A stretch of DNA of 5,991 bases from DATGYC01 sp035298385 (GTDB taxonomy: Bacteria; Bacillota; Sulfobacillia; Symbiobacteriales; Symbiobacteriaceae): contig DATGYC010000077.1 of NCBI GenBank assembly GCA_035298385.1, positions 1 to 5,991 of the forward strand, read 5' to 3'. A model generated the notes under the pieces. The model searched no databases and had not been told where the DNA came from. It saw only the letters and a list, made by a program, of their open reading frames with translations. Within the stretch, counting starts at the first letter, position 1. Each line of letters starts with the position of its first letter. Positions 4,444-5,991 of the stretch are shown one piece after another. Made by a program: the position numbers and the translations under genes.

Positions 4444-5889
4444 CTACTTCGCCCAGCGCTCAGCCGCCGCGACAAAGGTCCGGACAGCGGTGCCAGTGGC
4501 GCCCAGGTCCTCCTCCGCACCACCCTTGTGATTCCAGGCGGTGATGGCGATATCCAGGTGAACCGTCGGGGTCTCGCTCACGTGCTTGAGCAGGAAGCGC
4601 CCACCGACGATCATACCAGCCGCCCGAGCCACGCCCGAGTTGGCCATGTCCGCGATCGGGGAGTCGAAGAGATCATCGTACTCCTCGTCCATCGGCTGCG
4701 GCCAGCCGCGCTCGCCGACCGAGTCGGCGGCCTGGTAGACCTCCTGCTGCCAAGTCTCATTGTTCGAGACCATGCCGAAGCGGATCGGCCCGAGCGAGAT
4801 CTGGGCGGCGCCCGTCAGGGTGGAGGCGGTGATCAGCTTAGCCGCACCCTGCTTGACGGCGTAGGCGAGAGCGTCACCCAGCACGAGGCGACCCTCGGCA
4901 TCGGTGGAACGGATCTCGACCGTCTTGCCCGAGAGGCCGACGATCACGTCGCCCGGCTTGTAGGCGCCGCCATCCGGCATGTTATCCGTGCAGCCGATGA
5001 TCGCGAGGATATCAGCCTTCGGCTTCAGCCGGCCGATCGTCTCCATGGCGCCCACGACGGCCGCAGCGCCAGCCATGTCGTACTTCATATCCCACATGCC
5101 CTCGGTCGGCTTGATCGAGATGCCGCCGGTATCGAACGTGACGCCCTTGCCAACGAGACCGAGCCAGGGGCCCTGGCCGCCGTTGCCCTTGTAGCGCATG
5201 ACGACGAAGCGCGGCTCCTCGACCGAGCCCTGGTTGACGGCGAGCAGGAGGCCAAGGCCGAGCTCCTCGCAGCCCTTCTTGTCGTAGATCTCGATCTCGA
5301 TGCCGTGGGCGCCGCAGACCGCAGCGGCCTCGTTAGCGAGGTCGGTGGCGGTCAGGTGATTGCCGGGCAACCAGGCGAGGCCGCGGGTCTTGTTAACGCC
5401 AGCAGCGAAGGCCTCCCCGCGGGCGACGGCAGCCGCCGAGGCGCCGAGGATGGCGATCGACTCAACCTGCGGCTTGGCCGCTACGGACTTGAAGGAACGG
5501 AAGCGGTAGAGGCCGTGCAGGGCGCCCTCCGTGAGCGACTGGGCGGTCAGATCGGCATCGAAGCCGTCCAGCGTGGGCGGCACGAAGGCGATCGAGGCAG
5601 CGCCACTCTCACGGGCGGCACGCGCACCGATGGCGGCGGCCTTACGGAGGAGGCGGAGATTCAGCTTCTCCGCCTTGCCGAGGCCGACGAGCAGGAGCTT
5701 GCGGGCCGTGATGGCATTGTTCGCATAGACGAGGGCGGTCTTGCCGAAACCGGCCTTGAAGTCAGCCTCGATGGCGGGACCGACCAGGTTAGCGACCTCA
5801 GCCGGGGCGGGGGCGCCCTCGGTCAGGAGGAGGATCAGTACATCAGCGGCATAGGCAGTAAGTGCGGTGTTGATGGCTTGGACCTGCAT
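4444..5889 (-). CDS. pepA: Leucyl aminopeptidase, peptidase family M17
   Basis: This 481-residue cytosolic metallo-aminopeptidase removes N-terminal residues, typically leucine, from peptides during protein turnover; family members work as hexamers with two metal ions. The N-terminal domain (about 1-160) is divergent. The catalytic domain carries VGKGVTFDTGGISIKP (246-261, with Lys248, Asp253 and Lys260), the metal-ligand Asp271 in DMAGAAA (271-277), and the signature STDAEGRL (328-335, with Asp330, Glu332 and catalytic Arg334). Also present are STLTGA (356-361) and a C-terminal HLDIAITAW-GATGTAVRTF block (444-472). Two positions differ from the usual family wording: Ser328 replaces the Asn of NTDAEGRL, and STLTGA lacks the usual preceding Asp-Ile. 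Metal and catalytic residues are intact, so it should be active. The start is ATG at 5889, with AGGAGGT 8 bases before it; a longer GTG frame from 5970 has no such support. It stands alone on its strand, with a hairpin after the stop. Confidence 0.94.
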   Translation of the reverse strand: MQVQAINTALTAYAADVLILLLTEGAPAPAEVANLVGPAIEADFKAGFGKTALVYANNAITARKLLLVGLGKAEKLNLRLLRKAAAIGARAARESGAASIAFVPPTLDGFDADLTAQSLTEGALHGLYRFRSFKSVAAKPQVESIAILGASAAAVARGEAFAAGVNKTRGLAWLPGNHLTATDLANEAAAVCGAHGIEIEIYDKKGCEELGLGLLLAVNQGSVEEPRFVVMRYKGNGGQGPWLGLVGKGVTFDTGGISIKPTEGMWDMKYDMAGAAAVVGAMETIGRLKPKADILAIIGCTDNMPDGGAYKPGDVIVGLSGKTVEIRSTDAEGRLVLGDALAYAVKQGAAKLITASTLTGAAQISLGPIRFGMVSNNETWQQEVYQAADSVGERGWPQPMDEEYDDLFDSPIADMANSGVARAAGMIVGGRFLLKHVSETPTVHLDIAITAWNHKGGAEEDLGATGTAVRTFVAAAERWAK

Positions 5890-5897
5890 AGTGTGAA

Positions 5898-5904
5898 ACC
5901 TCCT
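5898..5904 (-). promoter_or_regulatory. Ribosome binding site of the aminopeptidase gene
   Basis: AGGAGGT on the minus strand, 8 bases before the ATG at 5889. It fixes that ATG as the start instead of the GTG at 5970, which would add 27 residues without family character. Confidence 0.85.
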
Positions 5905-5936
5905 GAATAGAGAGGGGGATATGGCGGCAGTGGGCT

Positions 5937-5966
5937 GTAGCACAGGGTCTAGCGTACAGGTAGCAC
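5937..5966. repeat. Direct repeat GTAGCAC, 23 bases apart, upstream of the aminopeptidase gene
   Basis: GTAGCAC occurs at 5937-5943 and 5960-5966, roughly two helical turns apart. The first copy lies inside a small dyad, CTGTAGCACAG (5935-5945). The position, 48-77 bases upstream of the start codon, would suit an operator, but 7-base repeats can be chance. I see no convincing -35/-10 pair in 5890-5991. Confidence 0.3.
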
Positions 5967-5991
5967 TCACTCTTTTTGTTCGGGGATTGGG

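Noticed and set aside
4528..5910. Long plus-strand open frame (460 codons) opposite the aminopeptidase
   Set aside because: It mirrors the M17 gene, whose catalytic motifs are all intact. The antisense product is a repetitive Asp/Gly/Leu/Arg-rich string without domains.
5890..5970. Upstream extension of the aminopeptidase to a GTG at 5970
   Set aside because: The extra 27 residues have no family character, and AGGAGGT lies 8 bases before the ATG at 5889.

Overview
This is a GC-rich bacterial window with compact, mostly minus-strand genes. It holds five complete minus-strand genes, one minus-strand gene cut by the left edge, and one likely small plus-strand gene. The style is strong AGGAG-type ribosome binding sites, GC-rich hairpins with weak U-tracts, and long antisense open frames caused by codon bias. 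This would suit a high-GC lineage such as Chloroflexota (Thermomicrobia-like) or Actinobacteriota. The lineage is an impression from gene content and composition, and no marker gene here settles it.

Left part (1-2556, minus strand, read right to left): a MoxR-family AAA+ ATPase, then a DUF58 protein starting 3 bases after the ATPase stop, then the first 126 codons of a multi-pass membrane protein that runs off the window. MoxR ATPase plus DUF58 is a widespread pair, often followed by membrane-bound transglutaminase-like (TgpA-type) or von Willebrand A proteins. The cut membrane gene sits where such a partner is expected, but the part that would prove it lies outside the window.

Middle (2557-3225): an AT-richer intergenic stretch lies upstream of the ATPase gene and carries a short tandem repeat. 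A likely 59-residue plus-strand gene with a strong ribosome binding site follows. It converges on a 96-residue minus-strand coiled-coil protein. A perfect 14-bp GC hairpin lies between the two stop codons and probably terminates both transcripts.

Right part (3283-5889, minus strand): a PHP-domain metal-dependent phosphoesterase of the RNase AM/TrpH type lies upstream of the coiled-coil gene and is probably co-transcribed with it. Further right is an M17 leucyl aminopeptidase whose real start is at 5889, set by a textbook AGGAGGT. Between them (4153-4443) is a noncoding stretch with a near-perfect inverted repeat (GGGACATTTTTACA-like ends about 216 bp apart), a third copy of the end motif, and tandem AATCTGTGT units. 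It looks like a decayed or non-autonomous mobile element or a dispersed intergenic repeat, and it is the least explained part of the window.

Most of the window is ordinary housekeeping or cell-envelope coding sequence. I see no clear sign of a novel defence or metabolic system. The items most worth a second look are the intergenic repeat structure, the small plus-strand gene, and the coiled-coil protein beside the PHP enzyme.
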